Positions 44,710 through 53,679 of a stretch of 64,000 nucleotides of DNA are shown in pieces. The notes beneath the pieces are model-generated. The model worked only from the letters and a program-made list of their open reading frames with translations. It ran no database searches and had not been told where the DNA came from. Positions within the stretch are counted from its first letter, which is position 1; every line of letters starts with the position of its first letter. The stretch spans positions 1 to 64,000 of the forward strand of contig NZ_JAQNDO010000001.1 of assembly GCF_028369105.1 (NCBI RefSeq). The letters are read 5' to 3'. A program made the translations under genes and the position numbers. Origin of the DNA: Polyangium mundeleinium. GTDB lineage: Bacteria; Myxococcota_A; Polyangia; Polyangiales; Polyangiaceae.

Positions 44710-45957
44710 TCATTCGATGCGCGGCGGCTCGTACTTGCGGTCGGGATCGAGCACCTCGGCGTACGCGCCGCCGAACCCGTCCTCGAAGATGCGTTCGAGC
44801 TGCCCGGCGATCGCCTTGCCGTCGATGAACAAGCCGACGTTCCGGCTCACCGTGAAATAGTCGCCCTCCCAGTTGCTCGTGCCGATCCAGGTGCTCTTGC
44901 CGTCGACGACCATGTATTTCGCGTGGGCCACGCGGGCGAACGGGATGAAGCCGGACGAGCTCTGCGGGATCACGAGGAACCGGATGGAGATCCCGGGGAC
45001 GCGCGAAAGCTCGCGCAGCCCTTCAAGCGACGCCTCGCGTTTGCTCCAATCCGCGACGAGCAAACGTACGCGCACGCCGCGCTTTGCTGCTCTTCGGAGC
45101 GCATCGTCGAGGTCCGTCCACGGCGTGCCGTTTCGCATTTTCGTGCGGTACGTGAGGACTTGCACGTCGAGCGTGCGTTCGGCGCCGTCGATCCGCGCGA
45201 GCAGCTCGGGAAGCTCCCACGGCACGCCCGCGGGCAGGAGATCCTTGGGGCTCGCCGTGGGCAGGATTCGCACCTCCTCGGCGCCGAATGTGAAGCGCGC
45301 GGGGAGCGCGAGCGGCTTCGTATCCGGTGATTCGGCAGCGACCTCCCCGCCGGCGATCCACCAATCTTGCGCGAAGACCCGCGCGTACGCCGCGACAACC
45401 TCGGGCACGCGCACGCGGGCGCCGATTTCCTGGATGTGTTCGAGCGAGCGGTAATCCATGTTTTGGCTGCCGACGTACGCGTCCCCCTCGTCGACCACCA
45501 TGTATTTCGCGTGCTGCACGCCGTCGCGCGACCGGAGGTCCAGTTTGCGGACGAGGACCCCGTGCGAGGCCAGCCGATCGACGGATTCGGGGTATCGCAG
45601 GTAAAACTTCACGTCGGCGAGGAGCCGCACGCGCACGCCGCGGCGCACGGCCTCCTCGATCGCCGCGAGCACCGGCTCGAGTTTTCCGCCGGGCGCATTG
45701 CTGATGTAAAAATGCTCGATGTCGATCGACCGCTTCGCGCCCTGGATCATCGCGAGCCACACCTCGGCGGCGTTTTGCACGTCGGGATGATCGAGCGTGG
45801 TCTCGGCGGGCGGGGTTTCGACGATCTCGAGGGGCATCCCTGCGACGAACGGCTCCCCGGGCGTCGGGGCGGGCGCGGGCGTTTGCGGGGCCGGTTCGTG
45901 CGGACAACCGGCGAGAACGAGGAGCGAGGCGGCGAGGGGGAGGGCGAGGCGCGACAT
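44710..45957 (-). CDS. Phospholipase D family lipoprotein with two HKD motifs
   Basis: A 415-aa protein with a lipoprotein signal (ASLLVLAGC). Two PLD domains each carry a full catalytic motif: HAKYMVVDEGDAYVGSQN near residue 160 and HAKYMVVDGKSTWIGTSN near residue 350. Such proteins hydrolyse or transfer phosphodiesters of lipids or nucleic acids. The spacing and the N-terminal region (SIDIEHFYISN) resemble the PLD3/PLD4 and poxvirus K4 group, some members of which act as exonucleases; that parallel is inference. The location would be periplasmic or on the outer surface. Confidence 0.88.
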   Translation of the reverse strand: MSRLALPLAASLLVLAGCPHEPAPQTPAPAPTPGEPFVAGMPLEIVETPPAETTLDHPDVQNAAEVWLAMIQGAKRSIDIEHFYISNAPGGKLEPVLAAIEEAVRRGVRVRLLADVKFYLRYPESVDRLASHGVLVRKLDLRSRDGVQHAKYMVVDEGDAYVGSQNMDYRSLEHIQEIGARVRVPEVVAAYARVFAQDWWIAGGEVAAESPDTKPLALPARFTFGAEEVRILPTASPKDLLPAGVPWELPELLARIDGAERTLDVQVLTYRTKMRNGTPWTDLDDALRRAAKRGVRVRLLVADWSKREASLEGLRELSRVPGISIRFLVIPQSSSGFIPFARVAHAKYMVVDGKSTWIGTSNWEGDYFTVSRNVGLFIDGKAIAGQLERIFEDGFGGAYAEVLDPDRKYEPPRIE

Positions 45958-46017
45958 CGGAGAGCCGCGCCAGAATAGGAGGATCGAGGGCGTTCGTCGA
46001 GGTCCCGGCGTGCTTTT

Positions 46018-47799
46018 TCAGCGCGCGATGGCCGGCCCCTGATTGCCCGTCGCGAGCTTCTCCGCGCGGTGCACGAGGCTCACGAACTCCTGCTGATCGG
46101 ATTGCGTCGTCGCGGCCTGGTCGGCGAGCCGGGCGATGTCCTTCATCGACCAATCGCGCGCGTGCGGGCTCTGCCGCAGCACCTCGGCGAAGGCCGCGAC
46201 TGTTGCGGCGAACCGGAAATCGCGCCCCGCCGCGTCGAACGAGGCCGCGATCGCCCCCGGATCCATCTTGAACTCGCTCTCCGTCGCCGTATCCCCCGCG
46301 AGCGGCTGCTTGTGGCGGAGGCGGAGCACGATCGGCGAGGACTTCGTATCCTTGAGGACCACGTCGTAGATCGCCGTCACCGCGTGGCCGTTGCCGATCT
46401 CGCCCGCGTCGACCTTGTCATTGCGGAAATCCTTGTCCGCGATGTCCCGGTTCTCGTAACCGATGAGCCGGTACTCCTTCACCATCTTCGGGTCGAACTC
46501 CACCTGAATCTTCACGTCGCGCGCGATGACCTCCAGCATGCCGGAGAGCTGGTCCTGGAACACGCGCTTCGCCTGCACCTCGCTGTCGATGTACGCGTAA
46601 TTGCCGTCGCCCTTGTCGGCGAGGCGCTCCATCATCGTGTCCTTGTAATTGCCGGACCCGAAGCCCACCGTGCTCAGCGTGATGCCCTTCTCCTTGTAAC
46701 GGCCGATCATGTCGAGGATCTGCTCGTGCGACGTCGGCCCCACGTTCGCGTCGCCGTCCGAGAGCACGATGACGCGATTGACGTGGCCCTTCACCAGCGT
46801 CCGCTCGGCGAGCTTGTACGCGAGCTCGATGCCGCTCGCCATCGCGGTCGATCCCGAGGCCGAGAGGTCGTCGATCGCGCGGAAGATCTTGTCCTTCTCC
46901 TCGATCCCGGTCGGCGCGAGCACCTCGCGCACGTTGCCGGCGTACGTGCAGAGCGCCACGGTGTCGCCCTTCTTCAGTGAGCTCGTGAGGAGCTTCAGGC
47001 TCCGCTTGGCCAGCGGGATCTTGTCGGCCGATTCCATCGAGCCGCTCGTGTCGACGAGGTACACGAGGTGCACGGGCTTGCGCGCGCTCTCCGGCACGCG
47101 CTTGCCTTGCACGGCGACGCGCACGAGGTGATGGCCCTTCGTGAACGGCGACGGCGCGGCGGCGAAGTGCACCGAGAACGGCCCGCTCTTCGGCGCCTCG
47201 TAGTTGTAATCGAAATAGTTCAAAAACTCTTCGGCGCGGACGGAGGCAAACGGCGGGAGCGTGCCCTCCATGATTTTCCGGCGCGCGATCGAATACGACG
47301 CGGTGTCGACGTCGATGGCGAACGTCGAGAGCCGATCCTTTTGCGGGTCGACGACCGGGTTCACGCCGTAATCCTTGTAATCCTCGGTGCCCTTCGGCTC
47401 GGGCGGCGCGACGGCGATCGGGGCGGGCTGCGGCGCCGGCTTTTGCGTGGCGACGGCGACCTTGCGCTCGGCCTCGGCCTTTTTCATGGGCTGCGTGGGC
47501 ACGATCGAAGGCGGGGGCGGCGCGGGCGGAGGCGGCGCCATCATCGTGGGCGAGGGGTTCACGGGCTGCTGCGGCATCGGCGCGGCCGCCCCGGCTGCCA
47601 CGGGCGCGGCCTCGTCTGCGGCCGGCGCGGCCGTCTCGGCGGCCGTGTATTGCCTCGGGGAGGAGTCATCGCTGACCGCCGTCGCGGTCCTCGGCTCGGC
47701 GGCGCCTCCCGACGAGGAGGGTGCGGCACCGCAACCGGCGAGGGTCTGGGCGAGCGTGACGAGGGCGACGAGGGCGACGACGGGGCGAGAGCGCAACAT
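46018..47799 (-). CDS. von Willebrand factor A domain lipoprotein (YfbK-like)
   Basis: A 593-aa protein. ATG 47799 is preceded by GGAGG. The signal has a lipobox (LAQTLAGC), and a long Pro/Ala linker reaches about residue 135. The YfbK N-terminal segment follows (DRLSTFAIDVDTASYSIARR). The vWA domain has an intact metal site (LVYLVDTSGSMES, later VIVLSDGDANVG), and the C-terminal DUF3520 region (QVEFDPKMVKEYRLIGYENR) ends the protein. The family binds partner proteins through the metal site; its role is not well defined. It stands alone with a 274-base divergent region upstream in which I see no distinct element. Confidence 0.88.
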   Translation of the reverse strand: MLRSRPVVALVALVTLAQTLAGCGAAPSSSGGAAEPRTATAVSDDSSPRQYTAAETAAPAADEAAPVAAGAAAPMPQQPVNPSPTMMAPPPPAPPPPSIVPTQPMKKAEAERKVAVATQKPAPQPAPIAVAPPEPKGTEDYKDYGVNPVVDPQKDRLSTFAIDVDTASYSIARRKIMEGTLPPFASVRAEEFLNYFDYNYEAPKSGPFSVHFAAAPSPFTKGHHLVRVAVQGKRVPESARKPVHLVYLVDTSGSMESADKIPLAKRSLKLLTSSLKKGDTVALCTYAGNVREVLAPTGIEEKDKIFRAIDDLSASGSTAMASGIELAYKLAERTLVKGHVNRVIVLSDGDANVGPTSHEQILDMIGRYKEKGITLSTVGFGSGNYKDTMMERLADKGDGNYAYIDSEVQAKRVFQDQLSGMLEVIARDVKIQVEFDPKMVKEYRLIGYENRDIADKDFRNDKVDAGEIGNGHAVTAIYDVVLKDTKSSPIVLRLRHKQPLAGDTATESEFKMDPGAIAASFDAAGRDFRFAATVAAFAEVLRQSPHARDWSMKDIARLADQAATTQSDQQEFVSLVHRAEKLATGNQGPAIAR

Positions 47800-48073
47800 G
47801 GCAGAAGTCCTCCGGGTGGCGTTTCGCCTGAGGAAACGGCGGCGCCCGGCGAACCTTACAGCCGCCCGTCGCGATCGTGCGGGAGGGTGTCCGGGGCGCC
47901 GGGGCGGCGGATCCGGGCCCCGTGGGAGTGTGAACGAAACGACGGTGCCGCCCCTGCGCAAATCGAGCAGCCCTGGCGCAATCGAGGCCCTGATGGCCCG
48001 CGCGCGCCGACGAATGCACGTTGGCCTTCCCCTTGCAATGCGGCGGGACGAACCCTTTCGCGGAGCCAAACGC

Positions 48074-49387
48074 GTGCGAATCTCGCTTGCTTTCCTTTTT
48101 CTTGCATCGTTTCTTCCCGCCTGCTCGGGCGGCCCCGGGCCCAGCGAGCCTTACCCGGGCGATGGTCCCGACAAACCCGATGATGCCGTTACGCTCGTCT
48201 GCGACCTCATGCGCGCCGCGTGCGAGCGGCAGGTCGCGTGCGGGCATCCCTTCATCAACAACACGCCGGGCGACGTTGACGCTTGCCTCGAAGCGCAACG
48301 CTGCGAAACGGTCGCCGACGTGCTCACGTCGCCCGACGTCGTGGTCGACCCCGCCGCTGTCGAGAGCTGCGTCGCGGCGATCGAGGTTGCGAGCTGCGGG
48401 GCGCTCGCCGCGCAGGGCCTCGGTATCAGTCCTTCCTGTGCTCATTACGTCGTCGGCACGCGCGCCGAGGGCGAGAGCTGCCGCGGCGGCACCGTCTCCG
48501 ATTGCGCAGCGGGCCTTTCCTGCGTGTTCGAGGGCAACACGTGCCCGGGAACCTGCACGCGCGCGTCCGAGCGTTGCAGCGAGGGCTCGTGCGGCGCGAA
48601 CGCGTTCTGCGCCTCCGACGGTACCTGCAAGGACCGCGCGGCCATCGGTGAAGCGTGTGACGAGACGCAGCTCGATTTCGAAAACCTCCGCGACGACCCT
48701 TGCGTGGCCGGCGCCCATTGCGAGGGCTCCGTCTGCGTGGCCGACCTCGCCGCGGGCGCGGCATGCGCCGGGGCAAACCTTCACGCCTGCGGTGAAGGCG
48801 CGGCCTGCCTCTGTGCGGACCCAGCGAATTGCGCGAGCGAGGCCGATTATGCATGCCGCCCCGCGCGCGCCGAGGGCGAGCCTTGCAACATGGCGCTCGA
48901 TTGCGACGAGGGCCTTTACTGCAACTTCGGCGACGAGGGCCGCTGCGCGAAGCGCGGCGCCCTCGGCGCGGCGTGCGGGGATTCGTACGGCGCTTGCCAG
49001 CACCCGTTCACGTGCGTCGACGGAAAATGTGCCGGCGAGGAGCCGCTCATCGCCGACCTCCCGCTGCTTGAAGAGGGCCAGAGCTGCGTCGAGAGCGGCG
49101 CTTGCCCGCTCGGCATGGCCTGCACCTGCGACAACGAGGGCTGCACCGAGAAACGCTGCCTGCCCGCGCCGGCCCTCGGCGCGAGCTGCCAGGAGCAAAT
49201 GCTCGCGAACATCACGCCGTTCGCATGCGCCGAGGGCCTTTGCGACCTCCTCGCCGGGTATACCTGCGTGCTGCCTGCCGCCGCGGGTGAACCTTGCCCC
49301 GTCGACGGCCTGACCCTCGCCTGCACGTCGCTCGTCTGCATCGGCGGCAAATGCGCCTCCGCGGAGCAGACGCGCTGCGAGGAATGA
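48074..49387 (+). CDS. Cys-rich lipoprotein
   Basis: A 437-aa protein. GTG 48074 is favoured because GGAG lies eight bases upstream and it gives a compact lipoprotein signal (FLFLASFLPAC); ATG 48038 in the same frame is the alternative. After an acidic linker there is a helical Cys-pair domain (VCDLMRAACERQVACG). At least eight short EGF/Dickkopf-like Cys modules then repeat the pattern GE-x-C or GxxC (AEGESCRGGTVSDC, AEGEPCNMALDCDEGLYC, GAACGDSYGACQHPFTC). Such proteins are abundant on myxobacterial surfaces and lack assigned functions. It converges with the Ro60 gene. Confidence 0.75.
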   Translation: MRISLAFLFLASFLPACSGGPGPSEPYPGDGPDKPDDAVTLVCDLMRAACERQVACGHPFINNTPGDVDACLEAQRCETVADVLTSPDVVVDPAAVESCVAAIEVASCGALAAQGLGISPSCAHYVVGTRAEGESCRGGTVSDCAAGLSCVFEGNTCPGTCTRASERCSEGSCGANAFCASDGTCKDRAAIGEACDETQLDFENLRDDPCVAGAHCEGSVCVADLAAGAACAGANLHACGEGAACLCADPANCASEADYACRPARAEGEPCNMALDCDEGLYCNFGDEGRCAKRGALGAACGDSYGACQHPFTCVDGKCAGEEPLIADLPLLEEGQSCVESGACPLGMACTCDNEGCTEKRCLPAPALGASCQEQMLANITPFACAEGLCDLLAGYTCVLPAAAGEPCPVDGLTLACTSLVCIGGKCASAEQTRCEE

Positions 49388-49427
49388 CGCTCGCGTCGAT
49401 TGTCGAGAAAAACGTTCGGACAAGCCG

Positions 49428-49458
49428 GGGGGCGAGGCACGAGACGCGCCTCGCCCCC
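49428..49458. terminator. Strong hairpin between two convergent genes
   Basis: An 11-bp perfect stem (GGGGGCGAGGC with GCCTCGCCCCC) lies between the Cys-rich lipoprotein and the Ro60 gene. T-runs are not adjacent, so termination in either direction is only probable. Confidence 0.5.
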
Positions 49459-49462
49459 TCGA

Positions 49463-51094
49463 TCATGCCGCCTTCCCGGAGGAGGCCTTCTCCATCTCCG
49501 CGGCGAAGCGGAGCAGGCCCTCGCCCCAGCCGCCGAGGATGTACGTACGGTCGTAGAATTCCGGCACGAGCGTGTCCTTGTAGCCGGCGATCTGCACCAA
49601 GAACACCTTCACGTTCGGGTTCACGCGCTTGCGATATGTCGACACGAGCTTCGCCACGTCGATGTATTGCCCGCCCGAACCCCAGCCGTACTCGCGATAC
49701 TGCGCCTTGTTCGTACCGTACAGGCCGCCGTGGCCCGCCTGCATGTCGCTCATCACGAAGATCGAGTCCCAGTGCTCCTTCATCCGGATCGCCCGGTCGA
49801 AGAAGAGCCAGATCCCATTCTCCGTGGACTGGCCGATGTGCTTCGCGAGCGCCTCGGCGCGCTTCAATTGATCGAAGATCGACGCGCCCTTCCGGATCGC
49901 GAACGTCTCCAGCTCGTCCCCGAACACGCCGAGGTGACCCTCGTCCGCGCGCATCCCCGCGAGCACGCCCGTCAGGTTGCCGATCGTCGAGACCTTCATC
50001 GTGCCCATCGCGCTCGTCGCCGTCCCCTGCGCCGAGCCGCTGTTGTCCGCGAGCACCATCACGCGACCGCGGAAATACGGAAGCTCGCCGAGCGACGTGA
50101 CGAGGCACGTCTCGATTGCGTCGAGCAGCGGCCCCGGCGCCTTCTCCTCCACGGCCTTGTAGGCCGAGAAGTAACGGAAGGGCAATTGCTTGCCGTCCTT
50201 CGCGCCCGCGAGCAAGGACGGGACAATCTCGTCCGCCTTGATACCCGCCTCCAGCATGTTGCGAAGGTTGCGCAGCATCGCCATGTGGCCCATGACCGCC
50301 ATTGCCTTCTTCCACGCCGTCCGGTTCGAGCCGCGCGCGCTCACGATCGCCTCCCACGTGCGCCCCGTGTTCTTCGCCTCGCCCTTCACGAGCTTGTGCA
50401 CCGCCTCGCTCTTCGGGTGCACGAGGTTCACGACGTCCACGGTCTTCGCCGCGTGATCCTCGAGCCGGTACTTCGCGAGCCCGTACGTGTCGAAGCGCGT
50501 GATCGCGTCACGCCACGCCTTCTTCAGCGCATTCGGGATCGGCTTGCCATACCGAAACATCTGATACGCCAGGCCCACCGCCGGCTCGTCCGCACGCTTC
50601 ACGATCCGCGGCGCATACTTGCGCACGAGGCCCGTCCCCTTCACGGCGCGATGATTCGCCGCGCGCACGAGGATCACCTGCGGCGTCGTGCGCATGTGCT
50701 CGTCGTTCCGGAGCCGCGCCGCCTCTTCCAGCGTCGCCTCCGCGTCGTGGTCGAGCGCCTCGTCGATTGCGCTCTCGATGAGCTCCGCGGGCGACATCTT
50801 GCGCCACGCCTGCGGATCGACCGCATCGAGCGTCGCGCGGAGGTAATCGACCTCCTTGTTCGAGAGCCGGCACGGGCTCGTGGCCTTCACGGGCCGCGCG
50901 TCCTTCTCGTCACGGTGGTAATACATGGGCTCGCCGAAGAAGCACGTCGACGCCGCGAGGCGGAGGCGCAGGATCGGCGACGAGAGGTCGTACGAGACGC
51001 CGCCCATGAAATTGAGGTGTCCCGAGGCCGGGGGCGTCTGAACCGCCGCCTTCGCGCGAGCCTTCTCCTTCTTGATGAAGCTGAAAAACGCCAT
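49463..51094 (-). CDS. rsr: Ro60-like TROVE domain protein
   Basis: A 543-aa cytosolic protein. Residues of about 15-360 match the TROVE/HEAT ring: HMRTTPQVILVRAANHRAV, GKPIPNALKKAWRDA, WEAIVSARGSNRTAW and MAMLRNLRNMLEAGI. Residues of about 370-540 form the vWA-like domain with a metal site (VMVLADNSGSA, later FVMSDMQAG). Bacterial Ro60 (Rsr) is a ring that binds Y RNAs and helps exoribonucleases such as PNPase handle structured or damaged RNA. A structured RNA and a -24/-12 promoter lie directly upstream on the same strand. ATG 51094 is the first start consistent with the fold. Regulation by a sigma-54 activator of the RtcR type is suggested by analogy with Salmonella. Confidence 0.9.
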   Translation of the reverse strand: MAFFSFIKKEKARAKAAVQTPPASGHLNFMGGVSYDLSSPILRLRLAASTCFFGEPMYYHRDEKDARPVKATSPCRLSNKEVDYLRATLDAVDPQAWRKMSPAELIESAIDEALDHDAEATLEEAARLRNDEHMRTTPQVILVRAANHRAVKGTGLVRKYAPRIVKRADEPAVGLAYQMFRYGKPIPNALKKAWRDAITRFDTYGLAKYRLEDHAAKTVDVVNLVHPKSEAVHKLVKGEAKNTGRTWEAIVSARGSNRTAWKKAMAVMGHMAMLRNLRNMLEAGIKADEIVPSLLAGAKDGKQLPFRYFSAYKAVEEKAPGPLLDAIETCLVTSLGELPYFRGRVMVLADNSGSAQGTATSAMGTMKVSTIGNLTGVLAGMRADEGHLGVFGDELETFAIRKGASIFDQLKRAEALAKHIGQSTENGIWLFFDRAIRMKEHWDSIFVMSDMQAGHGGLYGTNKAQYREYGWGSGGQYIDVAKLVSTYRKRVNPNVKVFLVQIAGYKDTLVPEFYDRTYILGGWGEGLLRFAAEMEKASSGKAA

Positions 51095-51136
51095 GACGAA
51101 TCTACCGGTTCCCCGCGCAGCACGCGCCGCGCGGAT

Positions 51137-51259
51137 AAAAAACACCCGAGGAGCCCGGGAGAACCATCGGCCGCGGTTTTGTTTCGTGGAAATCGAAGGA
51201 ACCGCTGCCTTCACTGCCCGGGGCTCGGGGGAGCGGCCCTCGCGAGGAGGGTGCTCGGC
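51137..51259 (-). ncRNA. Structured RNA upstream of the Ro60 gene (candidate Y RNA, hairpin A)
   Basis: On the minus strand the two ends pair (CCCGAG with CTCGGG, then CCCGGG with CCCGGG) around 51145-51229. Six Ts follow at 51142-51137, as in an intrinsic terminator. Inside is an internal loop of CAGTGA against TTCT, then a stem GGC-GCGG/CCGC-GGCC and a TTCG...CGAA cap. Long blocks are identical to hairpin B at 57003-57081 (CCCCGGGCAGTGA, GCGGTTCCTTCG, CCGCGGCC, TTCTCCCG), with compensating changes in the outer stem. The predicted start is near 51259. Y RNA genes beside rsr are known in Deinococcus; identity as a Y RNA is inferred. Confidence 0.7.
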
Positions 51260-51269
51260 GAGGAGGCAT

Positions 51270-51286
51270 TGCAGCGGGCGTGCCAG
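51270..51286 (-). promoter_or_regulatory. Sigma-54 (-24/-12) promoter of the Ro60 locus
   Basis: The minus strand reads CTGGCACGCCCGCTGCA. It matches the consensus YTGGCACG-N4-TTGCW at all but one base, with the essential GG and GC separated by exactly ten bases. Transcription would start near 51259, just before hairpin A. Confidence 0.8.
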
Positions 51287-51380
51287 CGCCCCGTGGAACC
51301 ACAAAACGCGGGGGTTTGCGCAAATGTTTCGAGGATTCGGCCGCGCGGGGAGGGATCCGACGCGCCGCGCGTAGACAGTT

Positions 51381-51397
51381 GGATAAATGCTTATCCC
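51381..51397. promoter_or_regulatory. Inverted repeat, candidate enhancer site for a sigma-54 activator
   Basis: GGATAA-ATGC-TTATCC lies about 122-138 bases upstream of the predicted start, at the 3' end of the sensor kinase gene. A near-identical repeat lies at the same distance from the other -24/-12 promoter (57381-57397). Confidence 0.65.
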
Positions 51398-52884
51398 GTG
51401 GGAGCGTCGAGTTTTCCTTCGAGCTCGACCTCGAGGCCGCCGTACTCCGACGGCCGGAGCGTCAGGCGGAAGCCGTGCAGCTCGGCGGCGCGGTGCGTGA
51501 TGTGCAGCCCGAGCCCCTGTCCGTCCGGCGCACGCGAGCGCGCCTCGTTGCCGCGAAAGCCGCGCTCCGCGAGCCGCGAAAGCTCCGCCTCCGGGATGCC
51601 GGGGCCATCGTCGACCACACGCAGACGGAAAGCGGCCTCCTTCGCCACGCGCTCCAGAATGACCGCGACGTGACCACCGGAGTGATTGTAACGGACGGCG
51701 TTGTACGTGACGTTGCTGATCGCCTGTTCGAGGAGCGTCACGTCGGCCGAGACGGTCACGGGCTCTCCGGGCACGGCGGTCTCGATCGACACCCCAAGTT
51801 GTTTCGCTATGGGCTTGTGCCGTCCGACGACCCTCTTCACGAGCGTTTCGAGATCCACCTCGCTCCGCTGGAGTTTTACATCTGCCGCTTCGAGCCGAGC
51901 CGTCGCCGCGAGGTTGTGCACGAGCGACGCCATGTAATGGGCCTCGTCCATCGCCGAGACGAGCGCGCCGACGTCGACGGGTTTTCCCGCCGCCGCGTCT
52001 TCGCGCAGCGTCGCGAGGTGGCCTTGCAGCACCGTGAGCGGGATCATCACGTCGTGCGTCGTGTTGGCCAGGAAATGGCGGAGCGCTTGTTCACGCTGGT
52101 CCTTTTCTTCGAGCTGTGATCGGATTTCGCGCCCCGCCGCATTGAAGGCCCGCGCGAGCACGCCGATCTCATCGTCGCCCTCGATCAGGACGGCGTCCGC
52201 ATAGGTGGCCGAGGCCGAGCGTTGCACGGCCTCGGTGAGCTTGCGAATGCGCCGGACCACCGGACCCAGGGCGAGGAGCATCGCTGCGAAGACGGCGACC
52301 GTGGGCAGCAGCCATACGTTGGATTCGGGGAGCACCGCGCCCCAGGTCGGATCGGTCGTCCCGCGGGCGAGCACGTACGCACACGGGCCCGTGCCCCAGG
52401 GCATTCGCGCGAGGATCTCGACCGACGCCGTCGGCAAGATGTACGACGTAATGGCGACGTCTTGCTCCTCCATGGCCCGGGCGAGCGCCTCTGGGACGGC
52501 AGGCGCGTCGGGATTTTCGGAATGGAAGGTTTCGTCGTACGCGTGCACGACCGCGGGCCTCGCCGCGCGGGGCCGCGGGGGCCCATGCGGAGGCGCAGAT
52601 CCCGGCCCCGGCCGAGGCGGAGGCTCCCCGGGTGGGGGATCTCCAGACGGAGGACGATTGCCGCGGGGAGGCCCCATCGCTCGGCTCGGCCGCAGCTCGC
52701 CGCCGAACGACGAAGGCGCCGCCTCGCACGCCTCGCGCGCCGTGGGCATTTGCCCGAACACGAATTCCGTGAGGTTCTGCTCCGCGGCTCGATGCCGCGC
52801 CGTCGCGTCGTACCAGAACAGCGCGAACGTCATCGGGAGCATCACCACAATGGTGGCGGCCGCGAGTCGCGCGCGGAGCTTCAT
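51391..52884 (-). CDS. Sensor histidine kinase of a two-component pair
   Basis: A 497-aa membrane kinase. ATG 52884 overlaps the regulator's stop (ATGA). A helix at residues of about 5-25 and another near 210-230 flank an extracytoplasmic region containing a Pro/Arg/Gly-rich segment of about 60 residues. A HAMP domain, a HisKA domain (phospho-His in FLANTTHDVMIPLTVLQGHL) and a HATPase domain (AISNVTYNAVRYNHSGGHV, VVDDGPGIPEAEL, DGQGLGLHITHR) follow. The signal sensed is unknown. Its last codons contain the inverted repeat that may serve the Ro60 promoter. Confidence 0.9.
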   Translation of the reverse strand: MKLRARLAAATIVVMLPMTFALFWYDATARHRAAEQNLTEFVFGQMPTAREACEAAPSSFGGELRPSRAMGPPRGNRPPSGDPPPGEPPPRPGPGSAPPHGPPRPRAARPAVVHAYDETFHSENPDAPAVPEALARAMEEQDVAITSYILPTASVEILARMPWGTGPCAYVLARGTTDPTWGAVLPESNVWLLPTVAVFAAMLLALGPVVRRIRKLTEAVQRSASATYADAVLIEGDDEIGVLARAFNAAGREIRSQLEEKDQREQALRHFLANTTHDVMIPLTVLQGHLATLREDAAAGKPVDVGALVSAMDEAHYMASLVHNLAATARLEAADVKLQRSEVDLETLVKRVVGRHKPIAKQLGVSIETAVPGEPVTVSADVTLLEQAISNVTYNAVRYNHSGGHVAVILERVAKEAAFRLRVVDDGPGIPEAELSRLAERGFRGNEARSRAPDGQGLGLHITHRAAELHGFRLTLRPSEYGGLEVELEGKLDAPTG

Positions 52885-53552
52885 TCGTCGCGCCCGTCGC
52901 CCAGCCGATACCCGATTCCCCACACGGTCTCGACGAACGCGCCGCGCCCGAGCTTCTTGCGCAACCTCGATACGTGCACGTCGAGCGTCCGCTCGGTCCC
53001 GTCGCGCTCCGGATCGAGCACACGCTCGGCGAGCGAGCTCCGCGTCATGGCCTCGCCCGGCCGCTCGGCGAGCGCCGCGAGGAATTCGAACTCGAGTCGC
53101 GTGAGCTCGACGCGCTCGCCCCGCACGGAGACCTCGCGCCGCCCGCGATCGATCCGCAGCGCTCCGACCTCGACGACGTCCCCGCGCCCGAGCGTGGGCC
53201 TGCGGAGACGGGCGCGCACGCGCTCGACGAGCTCTTCGGGCCAGAAGGGTTTCGTCATGTAGTCGTCGGCGCCGAGCCGCAGCGCGCGGACCTTGTCAGC
53301 CGTGTCGTTGCGCGCGCTGAGCACGAGCACCGGCACCTCGGAGAACACGCGCAGATCCTTGAGGATGTCCATTCCGTACGTACCGGGCAGCATCAGATCG
53401 AGCACGACGAGCTCGACGTCGGGCAAGGTCTCTCGGGACAAACGCCGCCCTTCCTTCCACCAGGTGGCCTCGTAGCCGGCGTCGCGGAGGCGCTTGACGA
53501 TCTGCGCGCCAAGCTCCTGATCGTCCTCGATGACGAGCACCTTCTTTCCCAT
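52881..53552 (-). CDS. OmpR-family response regulator
   Basis: A 223-aa protein with an N-terminal receiver domain (acidic pair EDD at 9-11, phospho-Asp52 in VVLDLMLPG, Thr/Lys in YMTKPFWP). The C-terminal winged-helix DNA-binding domain follows (VGALRIDRGRREVSVRG, then LTRLEFEFLAALAERPGEAM and RTLDVHVSRLRKKLG). It is translated with the sensor kinase. It is divergent from the dioxygenase-like gene, which it could regulate. Confidence 0.93.
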   Translation of the reverse strand: MGKKVLVIEDDQELGAQIVKRLRDAGYEATWWKEGRRLSRETLPDVELVVLDLMLPGTYGMDILKDLRVFSEVPVLVLSARNDTADKVRALRLGADDYMTKPFWPEELVERVRARLRRPTLGRGDVVEVGALRIDRGRREVSVRGERVELTRLEFEFLAALAERPGEAMTRSSLAERVLDPERDGTERTLDVHVSRLRKKLGRGAFVETVWGIGYRLGDGRDE

Positions 53553-53679
53553 GGCCCCTCTTCTGGATCGGCGACGCGCGTGGCGCGAGCCCCATCATAG
53601 CCGAGGACGGAACGCATGTCCCGGCACGTAAGGAAGTCGTAAGATTTCCGATCTACATACGAGTCCAGGAGGAACGCGC

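Noticed and set aside
51158-51216. Kink-turn in the CAGTGA internal loop
   Set aside because: The opposite strand (TTCT) lacks the GA needed for tandem sheared G-A pairs.
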